From Deltaproteobacteria bacterium (GTDB taxonomy: Bacteria > Myxococcota_A > Polyangia > GCA-2747355): DNA of 62,972 nt. The translations under genes and the position numbers were made by a program. Location of the stretch: NCBI GenBank assembly GCA_020633415.1, contig JACKDQ010000018.1:1-62972 (forward strand), given 5' to 3'. Of the stretch, positions 16,801-25,280 are shown piece after piece; position 1 is the first letter of the stretch; every line of letters starts with the position of its first letter. The notes beneath the pieces were generated by a model that saw only the letters and a list, made by a program, of their open reading frames with translations, ran no database searches and was not told the origin of the DNA.

Positions 16801-18681
16801 GAGTTGCCCGCCGAGCTTTCCGAGCTGGGCCAGGCTACCCGGGCGCTTGAGCTGCCGTGCAGAAAAGGCGAAGTGCGTCAGTGGTGCGGTCCAGTTTCCC
16901 TTGCCCAGCGCCAATGCGGCCTCGTCGACTACCCGCAAGCCGAACGCTGCTTCTACGCCGTCGCCGGTCGTCGAATCGTTGACTTGGGCGCTGATCGTAG
17001 CACGCTCGCCAGGTCGGTACTGCGCTTTGTCGCTGCTCAAGGTCAGCGTGATCGCATTGCGGCGTCCGATGTAGATCATCCGCTGACCCTCGATGCGGCT
17101 TCCGTTCGTCCGCAGGCGATAGGCGCGCAGTTCGAGCAGGCCGCGCAGTCCATGCTCGGCGGGTAGGGCAAAGCGCGCGAGACCGCCGCGCAGTGGTGCC
17201 GACAACGTCGCCTGGATCTGCCCGGCCTTGACCAAATCGAGCAGGATGTTGTTACCGCTGGCATAGCGCTGAGCGCCGTCGTGTGTCAGCACGTCGACGC
17301 TGAGCGGCTGGCTGTCGTCGACCAGGCTTTGCCGCGGTCGCACGAGCAACGCGTCGTCGTAGCGTCGCAAGCAAAAGAGCATTTCGCGGCGATGGCCGTT
17401 GGCTGTGGCGAGTACGCGGATCGGGGTGTCTAGGCAGGGCGCGTCGCGGCTGCGCAGCGGCGGGGGCCGATACCAGAAGGTCGCCGAGCCGAGCGCGTCA
17501 GCGCGCTTGGTCTGGTCGTAGCGTGAGGCGCGCAGTCGTAGGATCGCTCCCGGTAAGGGTCGGCCGTCGGGAGTGTGCGCCAAGACGTGGAGTCGGTTCT
17601 TAACATGCTGGACTAGGTTGGCGTTTTCGCTGACGACGCTTAGCCGCAACGGGTCGGCAGTCAGTAGGCGAGATGTGGTCGTCGCTTGTTGTTGGCCAGC
17701 GCCGTCGACGATAGTCACCTCGGCCCAGAGCTGCTTGTCGCCGCGCAGTCTAAACGTCGGCAAGGTCTGGCTGACCTCGCAGCGCCCATCTTTGTCGGTA
17801 GAGCAGGCTAGTTCGGAATAGCCGATCGGCGGCTGTTGGTCGTGACGAAGATTAACGCGCACCACGCCGCGCACGGGCTTGCCAAAAAAGTAGCGCGCCT
17901 CGATGCGTAGACGAACGCGCTCGCCTGGTTGATAGTAGGGCTTGTCGAGGACGGCGCGCAGCTTGATCTTCGGCAGCTGGTAGCGCAGCACCTCGACCTT
18001 GCCTTCTGCGGAAAATTCGGGCTGGTCGGTAAATGCCGCATGCAAATGATAGCTGCCAAGGTTGACCTGTTCAGCGAGATCAAAATCGAATGCGGCGATG
18101 CCGAAGCGTGACGTGCGCTTGGTTTGCGAAAAGATCAGGTTGTTCTTGGGATCGGTGATCGTTAGCTTGAGCTGTTGATAGGCGACCGAGCGTCGATCGA
18201 TCAGACGCTGGGCCAGCGCTCGGATGTGGATCGTTTGCCCTGGCTGGTAGCGTGTCTTGTCGGTGGTCAGTACGACCTCACCGCCGCTACGGATCGCCAA
18301 CGTGACGCGCTCTTCTGCTTGGCCGAGCGAGCTGACGACGCGCGCGACCAGATCGACCGAGCGACCGCTCTTCGCCGAGACGGCAAAGCCCAATTGCGCG
18401 CTACCGCTGGCGTCGCTGATCGCTGTGGCGACGGGTTTGCCGTCGAGCTTTAGGTGAATTTGCGCGCCGGGAAGCGGCCCGGTTTTGTTCGGGCCACTGG
18501 CCCAATGGGCCACTACGCGATAACTCGCGGTGGTGTTGGCGACCAGGACGCGCGGGCCTTCGAGGTAAACGCCGACCGCGGCACGCCGAGGCAAGCCTGC
18601 GCGGGCGCCGCTGGCGACGAGTGTGAGAAATGCACAAACGAGTCCACTCGCACGCGAAGGTGCGCAAAGAGATGTTGTCAT
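13804..18681 (-). CDS. alpha-2-macroglobulin family protein with pseudopilin-like insert
   Basis: A 1625-residue exported protein with a Sec signal peptide (FLTLVASGARA) and no lipobox. Repeated beta-sandwich MG domains come first (for example RYQPGQTIHIRALAQ and YYQPGERVRLRIEA). The thioester motif GGCFEQ sits near residue 1152, followed by the alpha/alpha thioester domain and a C-terminal receptor-binding-like domain. Such proteins trap attacking proteases in the envelope. In the bait-region position (about 690-880) there is a helical insert with two related units ending NPWKQPVTI and DPWGTLYRVV, then SAGPDQRFGTKDDI, which resembles the calcium-binding C-terminus of GspG-type pseudopilins. 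A Gly-rich stretch (about 897-925) follows. No pbpC lies nearby, unlike the enterobacterial system. Confidence 0.88.
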   Translation of the reverse strand: MTTSLCAPSRASGLVCAFLTLVASGARAGLPRRAAVGVYLEGPRVLVANTTASYRVVAHWASGPNKTGPLPGAQIHLKLDGKPVATAISDASGSAQLGFAVSAKSGRSVDLVARVVSSLGQAEERVTLAIRSGGEVVLTTDKTRYQPGQTIHIRALAQRLIDRRSVAYQQLKLTITDPKNNLIFSQTKRTSRFGIAAFDFDLAEQVNLGSYHLHAAFTDQPEFSAEGKVEVLRYQLPKIKLRAVLDKPYYQPGERVRLRIEARYFFGKPVRGVVRVNLRHDQQPPIGYSELACSTDKDGRCEVSQTLPTFRLRGDKQLWAEVTIVDGAGQQQATTTSRLLTADPLRLSVVSENANLVQHVKNRLHVLAHTPDGRPLPGAILRLRASRYDQTKRADALGSATFWYRPPPLRSRDAPCLDTPIRVLATANGHRREMLFCLRRYDDALLVRPRQSLVDDSQPLSVDVLTHDGAQRYASGNNILLDLVKAGQIQATLSAPLRGGLARFALPAEHGLRGLLELRAYRLRTNGSRIEGQRMIYIGRRNAITLTLSSDKAQYRPGERATISAQVNDSTTGDGVEAAFGLRVVDEAALALGKGNWTAPLTHFAFSARQLKRPGSLAQLGKLGGQLDHWLLPDSPEQPTLRLRAADLLMSAIAPAQQQLFRNNPWLARMNAWRQQARQISWRIPAYVGRHSAGVRGADGNWRFAANLIAKMVAHGVLKPSDQQNPWKQPVTIAAIQVEHPSLRFAQLAASAASSKLRELYRRIDAAKQRQLDEASLPREKLRFLAAKDRPYLLKANLLERMVALKLLKRHQIRDPWGTLYRVVTTRGHYINAFDSGFVSRTHLRSAGPDQRFGTKDDIVPEGNAITVEGLARLGRKQRRALRSFIKVSVSRGRLLGGLGMSGYGSGGGGVGYGALGLGSMGTIGSGAGTAGATRSHFPETLFWQPELVTDASGKAQVAIDLADSITTWKLQGLASTVDGRIAAITRDLRVFQDFFIDIELPSTLTVGDQLHVPVTVYNYQKTRQVIALSLRPAGWYIARGPRTQTITLEPGQVGVRHFPILATGRGDQRLTVIGQTGNLRDAVEKSTTVQLDGVERAIAFSGTLEHQPIDHRIAVPAQALGDSTKLALLIYPGPMSQTLEGLEGMLRQPGGCFEQTSSSTYPNLLLLDYLKKQHQTKPALIKRARKLVAEGYQRLLTFEVHGGGFSWFGNAPAHQVLTAYGLMEFSEMSRVHTVDPRLIRRTQHWLANKQLADGSFAPDRGGIREGAINRFTADKVRITAYIANALQHSGYKGPALSRARNYVQSHVDRIKDPYTLAVVGNLFGDRGGFANTIRQRLWRTHKRDDQGIFFEAPKATLTHGGGISGQIETSALAALALIGKSGRHQAELPKLFKSLVASRDRHRAWHSTQATILALRALLAQRQVGTLPVGTLRVALGAGELQSHRLTGEDRTLRIDLPPPKPGSSETYSLSFSGRGSSSYQLVQSFSVPNGHLPPPASKLAIATQLSAKRIRRGDAVTLHIKLSNSGSKKVAMPMVIVPLPPGLQIEEQGLTRLLAQRRIEKVQQVEGRALFYLSDIDAGQQLDYRLPLTSAYPLSVRIRTPLLYEYYRPENRAEGNALRIDVL

Positions 18682-18977
18682 CGGGGGTGCCTCGCGTTGT
18701 CTTGAGGCTTTGACAAGCTGGTCTGCAGAAAGTTCCGCGCCAGAACGCAGCCGACGGCGCGGCCATTTGCTGCCGCGCGGTGCCGGGCCGTGGAAAGCGA
18801 GCTATGCGGGAACCGGTCGACGTTTAGTTCTATTTGTTTACGCGAATCACGCGCTTGTCGGTGGGTGTTTTCTGAAAGCGCACCGCTTTGGACGGGCGGG
18901 CGCCCTGTCAGCGCCGCCGAGCAATTGCCAAATGGCGCGCAATCGCTAAAGTATCGGAACTCCGAGGGGGATGCCCT

Positions 18978-20636
18978 GTGCCACGTATGTACGCCGACCT
19001 TCACTGTCACCCGACGCTCTACGCCTTCAATCGCTTTCGCAATCAACCGCGAATCGAGGCCGATCCCAGTCGCTTTCATCCTTGGGCCGATGTGCCGGCA
19101 AGCATTGCCGACTTGGCCAAAGGCAAGCAGGCGTCGAGCTATCCACAATGCACCTTTGCTCAGATGACCGCAGGCCGTTTGCGGCTAGCGTTCACATCGC
19201 TTACGCCGATCGAAAAGGGCTTCTTGCGTTACGCGGACGACGCATCGCGCGGCAGCTTTGCTGGTGCGATGGCCCGTTTGCTCAGCGGCTATACGCTGAC
19301 GCAGACCGCGATCAACTTGGTGCGCGGTGATCGGCAACGTGCGCTGCGTGAGGCGCTCGGCTTGCTGCGCGCCGATGGCCCGCTGCGGCTGCTGCTACAG
19401 AAGATGTACACGCGATACGATCTGTCGCGGCTGCGTTTCTTGGTTTCCGAGGACTACGACTACTGGGAGGAGTTCTGGGCCGAGTATCGCTTTTTGCTGG
19501 CCAAAGATGGTCAGCGCGAGAGCGGCCGGATTCACGCCAAAAACGGCGTCAACGGCAAGCAGATCGAGGGCACCTATCACGTGATCCGCGACGTTGAGCA
19601 ACTGCGGCAATTGATCGAGGGCAGCGAAAGCGATCTTGCGGCGATTCTTTCGATCGAAGGTGCGCATGTGCTGGCGATCGCAGCCGACGAGAGCGTGCTG
19701 CCGCTGCAGACGATTCGCGAGCGCATCGCTGCGCTCAAGACGATGCAACATCCGATCTTCTACATTACCCTCGCTCACCACTTCGACAACGGCATCTGTG
19801 GTCACGCGCGCAGCATCCCCGATGTTGGCCAGGCGGTGATCAGTCAACGGCGGCGCATCGACCAGGATCTCGAGCGCGCCGAGGATCGCGGCCTGACGGT
19901 GCTGCGCGACCTGCTCGATCTCGACGACGACCTCAATGATCGTGGTCAGCGACGGATCCTGGTCGACATCAAGCATATGTCGCCGCGTTCACGGCGCTCG
20001 TTCTATCGCGAGATCATCACTCCCTATCTCGATCGCTACGAAGCGCGCCAAGCTGCGGGTGATCCGCCGGCCCTGCCGAAGATTCCGTTGATCGCCAGTC
20101 ACATGGCCTACGCCGGGGTCGACTCGCTGCAGACACTTATCGACAACGTCGCGCGCGAGGGCGATCAGCATCACGTCAACGATTACTACGCCTGGGGGAT
20201 CAACCTTTGCGACGAAGACATTCGAATGATCTTGCGCAGCGAAGGACTGATCGGCCTGATCCTCGACCAGCGCGTTGCCGGTGTGACCGATGGTGGCGCG
20301 CTCGGTGAGGCTGAATGGGCCGAGGTGTTCTACCGCCAAATTCTCGGCGTGGTCGACGTTGTCTATCGCGACAGTTCGCTGAGTGGGCCAACCAAGCGCA
20401 AGATTTGGGATTGTCTCTGCATCGGTTCGGACTTTGACGGCATGATCAATCCATTTTCGGCGTTTCCTACTGTTCTCGAATACGATCGCCTGATGGATGC
20501 GCTGCGTGGATTGCTGGCCAGCGCCGGCGATCGCTACGAGATCGCAACGATTGGCGTCGATCGCTTGCTAGAAAAGTTGGCTTGGGAAAACGCCTATCAG
20601 CTGCTTTTGCGGCACTTTCCTCGCGCCGCCGCCTGA
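18978..20636 (+). CDS. membrane dipeptidase-like (M19) metallohydrolase
   Basis: The 552-residue protein belongs with peptidase family M19 and related amidohydrolases. The GTG at 18978 has GAGGGGG 7 nt upstream and places the metal-binding DLHCH (His9, His11) at the N-terminus. Other family elements appear in order: SIEGAH (bridging Glu), AHHFDN, IASHMAY (His ligand) and GSDFDGMINPF (the Asp of the renal dipeptidase signature). No signal peptide is visible, so it is probably cytoplasmic. M19 enzymes cleave dipeptides, including D-amino acid forms, using two zinc ions. At 552 residues it is longer than typical M19 proteins (about 350-400); the excess is an internal helical region at about 40-200. 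Confidence 0.78.
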   Translation: MPRMYADLHCHPTLYAFNRFRNQPRIEADPSRFHPWADVPASIADLAKGKQASSYPQCTFAQMTAGRLRLAFTSLTPIEKGFLRYADDASRGSFAGAMARLLSGYTLTQTAINLVRGDRQRALREALGLLRADGPLRLLLQKMYTRYDLSRLRFLVSEDYDYWEEFWAEYRFLLAKDGQRESGRIHAKNGVNGKQIEGTYHVIRDVEQLRQLIEGSESDLAAILSIEGAHVLAIAADESVLPLQTIRERIAALKTMQHPIFYITLAHHFDNGICGHARSIPDVGQAVISQRRRIDQDLERAEDRGLTVLRDLLDLDDDLNDRGQRRILVDIKHMSPRSRRSFYREIITPYLDRYEARQAAGDPPALPKIPLIASHMAYAGVDSLQTLIDNVAREGDQHHVNDYYAWGINLCDEDIRMILRSEGLIGLILDQRVAGVTDGGALGEAEWAEVFYRQILGVVDVVYRDSSLSGPTKRKIWDCLCIGSDFDGMINPFSAFPTVLEYDRLMDALRGLLASAGDRYEIATIGVDRLLEKLAWENAYQLLLRHFPRAAA

Positions 20637-20778
20637 GGGCGAGGGATCGAACCCGATGCGGTTGCCTTTGGGTGCAAAGCCGGCGGTCGTCGTCTGATCG
20701 CCTGATCGCGAGCGGCTACTCCACCGTTTGTCGTCAGTCTGCTACGCTGCGGCCCTTCTGTTGCCATTGGGGTCAGGC

Positions 20779-23073
20779 ATGGGTACCCGCTCTTCGCCAT
20801 CGAAAGTGACTCAGCGCAGTAAGCGCTTGGCGCTGTTTGTCGCGATCGGTTGGACCGTCTCGCTCGCCGCGCTTTCGATCGGTGACATCGTCCAGGTTCA
20901 GCGGTATGTGCTGGCGATGGCGCGTTTTGAAGCGCGGGGTGCGTTCAACAAAGACTTGTCGTACCTTCGATGGATCGCACGCAAAGGTGGTCTATATGTC
21001 AAAAGCAGCGCCAATACCCCTGGCAATCCTCAGCTAAAGCTCGTTCCCCAGCGCGTTTTGACGACCAGCGATGGTGTGCAGTTGAAGCTGGTCCACCCGG
21101 CCTATATGAGCCAACAGGTTCAGTCGTTGGGCTTGAAACAGTACGGCTTTCGCTCACGCATCACCAGTCTCAAGCCGATGCGACCAGCCAATCGGCCCGA
21201 CCGCTGGGAGCGGCGTGCGCTGCTCGCCTTCGAGACCGGCACTGAGGAGTCGTTGTCGCTCGAGCAGATCGAAGGACGGGAATATTTGCGCTTCATGCGA
21301 ACGCTGACCGCGGAAGGGCCCTGCCTTAAGTGCCATGGCGCGCAAGGCTATGCCGAGGGGGACGTCCTCGGTGGGATCAGCATTTCCGTTCCGATGAAGG
21401 AGCATCGGGCGGTCGCATCGCGCGCCAGTCTGACTTTCGTGGGAGAGCACGCGGCGATTTGGCTGCTGGGACTCGTGGGTCTGGTCTTGGGCACGCGCAG
21501 CTTGTTGCGTCACCAACTGCGTCAGCAGAAGCACGAGCAGCTGTTGCGCGACGAACACCAACGCGCTCAGGCCTACCTCGAGGCGTCGGCGATGATGATC
21601 CTGGCGCTCGATCGAGATGGTTGCGTCACGGAGATCAACCGGCGGGGCTGCGAAATCCTTGGCGTCGAGAGCCCCGACGCGGTGATCGGTCGTGAGTGGT
21701 TTAGTGCATTTCTCCCCGCAGAGGATCGCAACCAGGTGCGCGAGGTGTTTAAGCGCCTGATCAATGGCGAAGTGCGTGGTGTTCGCTATTTCGAAAACCG
21801 CATCCTGCGCTGTGACGGCACACTGCGCGAGATGTCCTGGCGAAATGCGATCGTCTACGACGAAGCTGGTGTGCCGGCCGGTACGCTGACCTCAGGTGAA
21901 GATATCACCGACCGCAAGCGCGCCGAGGCACAGCTGCGCGAGGCACAGAAGATGAAGGCGATCGGGGCGCTCGCCGGAGGCGTCGCTCACGACATGAACA
22001 ACGTCTTGGCGGTTGTCCACGGGCTTGGCGAGTTACTGTTGCATGGTATGTCCGCCGCCGATCCGAAGCGCGGAGATGTCGAGGAGATCTTGCAGGCCGC
22101 CAAACGCGGACAGAAGCTAACCAGCGACTTACTCGGCTTCGCGCGCAAGGGCAGTGGCAAGGTCGAGTCGACCAACATCAACGGTATTGTCGAAGATGTG
22201 GTCGGCATGCTGCGACGGACGTTATCCAAGAAAGTCGAGCTTGAAGTCGCGCTCGAGGTTGAGCTGCCCAACGTCGACTGTGACCCCAGCCAGATGGCGA
22301 ACCTGGTGATGAACCTCTGTCTCAATGCGGCCGACGCCGTTGGTGAGTCTGGGTCGGTCACGATCGCCACGCGGATCGTTGAACATGACCCGAGCTTGGT
22401 GCGGGTGGGTAGCGAGCTGCCTGCGGGGCGCTATGTCGGGCTGAGCGTGCAGGACGATGGCGAAGGCATGGATGACGCCACGGTTCGTCGGGCGTTCGAG
22501 CCCTTTTTTACCACCAAGCCGCTGGGCGAGGGTGCGGGTTTGGGCCTTTCGATGGTTTACGGTGTGGCCACCGGACTGGGCGGGGCGGCCGCGATCGAGA
22601 GTGAGCAGGGCCAGGGCACTACCGTAACCGTGCTCTTGCCTGCTTCGCCAACGGGAACGCGCGATGCGTTGACAACGCCGAGTCAGCACGTTCAGCGTGG
22701 TCACGGCGCCACAATCCTGGTTGTCGACGACGAAGCGATGATTCGCAACCTTGGTGAGCGCATGCTTACTTCTCTGGGCTACCGGGTGCGGGTCGCCTCG
22801 AGTGGCGCAGAGGCGATCGAACAGTACGCCGCGCACCATGCGACGATCGACGTGGTGCTGCTAGACCTCGCGATGCCGCTCATGGATGGCGCCGAGTGCT
22901 ATAGCGAACTGAAGAAGATCGATCCGGCGGTTGTCGTGGTCATTTGTACGGGTCACACGGAGAGCGCCACGGCGGCAACGCTGTTGGCAGATGGTGCGGT
23001 TGGTGTCGTCACCAAACCGTTCGAAATCTCGGAGTTGGCGGCGGCTCTTGCCCACGCTCGTCTGGGTGTCTAG
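20779..23073 (+). CDS. hybrid histidine kinase with heme-type DUF3365 sensor, PAS and receiver
   Basis: The 764-residue membrane kinase is taken from the ATG at 20779; longer starts add a non-membrane leader. Order of parts: TM helix (about 16-34), periplasmic DUF3365/Tll0287-like sensor containing CLKCH (Cys182, Cys185, His186), a c-type heme attachment motif, TM helix (about 222-240), PAS (about 265-380), HisKA with phospho-His404 (GGVAHDMNN), HATPase (DDGEGMDD, GLGLSMVYG) and a C-terminal receiver (ILVVDDEAM, phospho-Asp696 in LLDLAMPLMDG). The heme suggests redox or gas sensing in the periplasm. Because the receiver is attached, signal output needs a further His-phosphotransfer protein or an in-cis effect. 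It opens the signalling island, convergent with the minus-strand kinase block. Confidence 0.9.
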   Translation: MGTRSSPSKVTQRSKRLALFVAIGWTVSLAALSIGDIVQVQRYVLAMARFEARGAFNKDLSYLRWIARKGGLYVKSSANTPGNPQLKLVPQRVLTTSDGVQLKLVHPAYMSQQVQSLGLKQYGFRSRITSLKPMRPANRPDRWERRALLAFETGTEESLSLEQIEGREYLRFMRTLTAEGPCLKCHGAQGYAEGDVLGGISISVPMKEHRAVASRASLTFVGEHAAIWLLGLVGLVLGTRSLLRHQLRQQKHEQLLRDEHQRAQAYLEASAMMILALDRDGCVTEINRRGCEILGVESPDAVIGREWFSAFLPAEDRNQVREVFKRLINGEVRGVRYFENRILRCDGTLREMSWRNAIVYDEAGVPAGTLTSGEDITDRKRAEAQLREAQKMKAIGALAGGVAHDMNNVLAVVHGLGELLLHGMSAADPKRGDVEEILQAAKRGQKLTSDLLGFARKGSGKVESTNINGIVEDVVGMLRRTLSKKVELEVALEVELPNVDCDPSQMANLVMNLCLNAADAVGESGSVTIATRIVEHDPSLVRVGSELPAGRYVGLSVQDDGEGMDDATVRRAFEPFFTTKPLGEGAGLGLSMVYGVATGLGGAAAIESEQGQGTTVTVLLPASPTGTRDALTTPSQHVQRGHGATILVVDDEAMIRNLGERMLTSLGYRVRVASSGAEAIEQYAAHHATIDVVLLDLAMPLMDGAECYSELKKIDPAVVVVICTGHTESATAATLLADGAVGVVTKPFEISELAAALAHARLGV

Positions 23074-23137
23074 CCGACGGTCCGTTGCGGGATGCTCGTT
23101 GGTAAGAAGGCCGCTTCGCGGATCTCGCGAGCGAATG

Positions 23138-25168
23138 CTAGTCGCTCGTCGGCAAGTCGAGCACGCGGCGTACCTCGGTTGCGATCGCCTCGCGACCGAG
23201 GGGCTTGGTCAGCGCGCCAGCGAAACCGAATTTCCTCGGATCGGTGATCACATCGGCATCAGCGTAGCCGCTGGTAACGATGCCGCGAACAGCGGGGTTT
23301 AGCGCTTGTAGACGCCGCAGGACCGCTTTGGCACCTTCGCCACTGGCGACCGTCAGGTCGAGCAGCACGAGGTCGAAAGGCTCGTTTTTCTTCAACGCTG
23401 CATCGTAGCGTTCCAGCGTTGATTCCGCATCAGCGACGGTCTCCACCCGGTAGCCCAAGCCCTTGAGGGTGCGCCACATCAAGATGCGCAGCAGAACCTC
23501 GTCCTCCATCACAAGAATCGATTCGCTGCCGGTTGGCACCACCTGGAGCTGATCGAATTCCTCAGCGGGGCGTTCGTTGGTGGCGGGCAAGAGTAGTTCG
23601 AAGGTGCTGCCTGCTGAGCTGCTTTCGACCAATGAGAGGTTGCCGTTCTGGCGGGTGGCGATCATATAGGCCACCGTTAGCCCCAGTCCCTTGTGCTGTT
23701 CCTTCTTGGAAAAGAAGGGGTCAAAGATGCGTTCACGGTCGCGCGGGGCGATGCCGTGACCCTGGTCACTGATGCGGATGCGCACGTGCGGGCCCGGCGT
23801 CAGAACCGAGGTGGCGTCAGATCTCGAGAGCTGTGCATTTTGCGCGGTTACCCTCAGCGTGCCGCCGGCGGGCATGGCGTCTACGGCGTTGCGTGCGAGG
23901 CTTTGGATCGCTTGCGCGAAAAGCGCAGGATCGATCAGCGCGAAGTGCAGATCGTCGTCGATCGCAAACTGCGCTTTGACCTCGCTACCATGTAGCGATA
24001 GCTCAACCGCATCCCGTGTGAGGTGGCCGACGTTCGTCGGGGTTCTTTGGGGCTCGCCACCTTTGGAGAAAAACCGCAGGCTTTGTGCTAGCCCGACCGC
24101 TCGCCGGGTCGCATCGCGGGCGTCGGCGATCAGCTCCCGGTCGTCGCCCACAGCGTTGAGCGCGAGAAGCTCTAGGTTACCGCCGACGATCGCCAAGACG
24201 TTGTTGAAGTCATGGGCCATACCGTCGGCCAGCGTGGTCAGCGCTTCGAATTTATTGCTGCGAGCCAAAGTCGCTTCAAGTTGCATCAGCGCTGTGACTT
24301 CGCGGCCGACGGCGACCAATCCGTCGATCTTGCCGTCGGTACTTCTCATCGGTGAAAGCGCGGTATGGATCCGCCGCGTCTTGCCGTCGGGGGTTTCAAG
24401 GTCCCAGTCGTAGACCACGCGCTCGCCGCGCAAAGCGCGGGCGAAGGCCTGCTGGTGTGGTTTGGCCTGTTCCGCCGAGAAGATCTCCGCCGGCGTTTTG
24501 CCGAGAAACCGCTCTTGCTTGAGGCCGAGTAACGCTGGCCACGAGCCGAAGACGCCGACACAGCGCTGCTGGTGATCGATCGTATAGACGATGTCGTCCA
24601 TCGCGCCGATCAGCGCGCTGAGGATACCTTCGCGCTGCTGGAGGGACTCTCTCACGGTGGCCAGCTCGTCAACGCGCTTGGTCAGCAGAGCGTTTGTGTG
24701 CACGAGCTCGGCGGTACGTCCCGCAATCTCGCGCTCCATGTTGATGGTCGCTTGCTGGAGCTGCTCATCTGTGGCGACCCTATCTGTTACATCCTGTGCG
24801 ACCAGGGCGACGCCGACGATGCGGTCTTCAATTTTGACCGGGGCGAGTTGGTTTTCAAACCAGCGATATTTGCCGTTGTCGGGTGAACCGGCGCGCGAGC
24901 GGAAGCACTCGCTCAGCGAGCCGCCGAATACCGCGTCGATGCATCGCCGCGCTTCGTCATGGTAGTCGGGCTCGACGAAATCGTAGACCGAGCGTCCGAT
25001 GACATCTTCGCGGGCCAGATCGAAAACTGTCTTGTTGATATGGACGATATCGTGGGCCCGGTTGACCACGGTGACAAAGCCGGGGAATGTCTCGACCAGC
25101 GCAGACCATAGCTGGGCGCTGGTCTGTGCCTTGCTCAAGTCACCGGCTGATGCTCTCATTTTTGCCAT
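23138..25168 (-). CDS. cytoplasmic hybrid histidine kinase (PAS-PAS-HK-REC)
   Basis: A 676-residue soluble protein with no TM segment. PAS 1 (about 15-135, ending VALVAQDVTDR), coiled-coil linker (about 135-195), PAS 2 (about 195-300), HisKA with phospho-His319 (GMAHDFNN), HATPase (SDQGHGIAP, GLGLTVAYM) and a C-terminal receiver (ILVMEDEVL; LLDLTVASGEG holds the phospho-Asp). It is the last gene of the minus-strand block after the GAF/PAS kinase, with a 112-nt gap. The ATG at 25168 has no clear ribosome site, so the start could be the ATG three codons later. The ligand is unknown; PAS folds in this class often bind heme or flavin, but no diagnostic Cys or His was seen. Confidence 0.88.
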   Translation of the reverse strand: MAKMRASAGDLSKAQTSAQLWSALVETFPGFVTVVNRAHDIVHINKTVFDLAREDVIGRSVYDFVEPDYHDEARRCIDAVFGGSLSECFRSRAGSPDNGKYRWFENQLAPVKIEDRIVGVALVAQDVTDRVATDEQLQQATINMEREIAGRTAELVHTNALLTKRVDELATVRESLQQREGILSALIGAMDDIVYTIDHQQRCVGVFGSWPALLGLKQERFLGKTPAEIFSAEQAKPHQQAFARALRGERVVYDWDLETPDGKTRRIHTALSPMRSTDGKIDGLVAVGREVTALMQLEATLARSNKFEALTTLADGMAHDFNNVLAIVGGNLELLALNAVGDDRELIADARDATRRAVGLAQSLRFFSKGGEPQRTPTNVGHLTRDAVELSLHGSEVKAQFAIDDDLHFALIDPALFAQAIQSLARNAVDAMPAGGTLRVTAQNAQLSRSDATSVLTPGPHVRIRISDQGHGIAPRDRERIFDPFFSKKEQHKGLGLTVAYMIATRQNGNLSLVESSSAGSTFELLLPATNERPAEEFDQLQVVPTGSESILVMEDEVLLRILMWRTLKGLGYRVETVADAESTLERYDAALKKNEPFDLVLLDLTVASGEGAKAVLRRLQALNPAVRGIVTSGYADADVITDPRKFGFAGALTKPLGREAIATEVRRVLDLPTSD

Positions 25169-25280
25169 CGGCGCACCGTATCCGGTTCAAGTGTAGCGCA
25201 CCGTCGCGCGCCGATACATATCCTATACCCAAGCGACGGCGGGCGCGCTTATTCCGCCCGTCGAGTGCCTCGCCACCGAC

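Noticed and set aside
20637..20720. tRNA-like T-arm on the minus strand (GGGTTCGATCCC) with a nearby CTTTG hairpin
   Set aside because: The acceptor arm does not pair, the T-stem has mismatches, and the candidate anticodon loop lacks U33. No tRNA could be folded.
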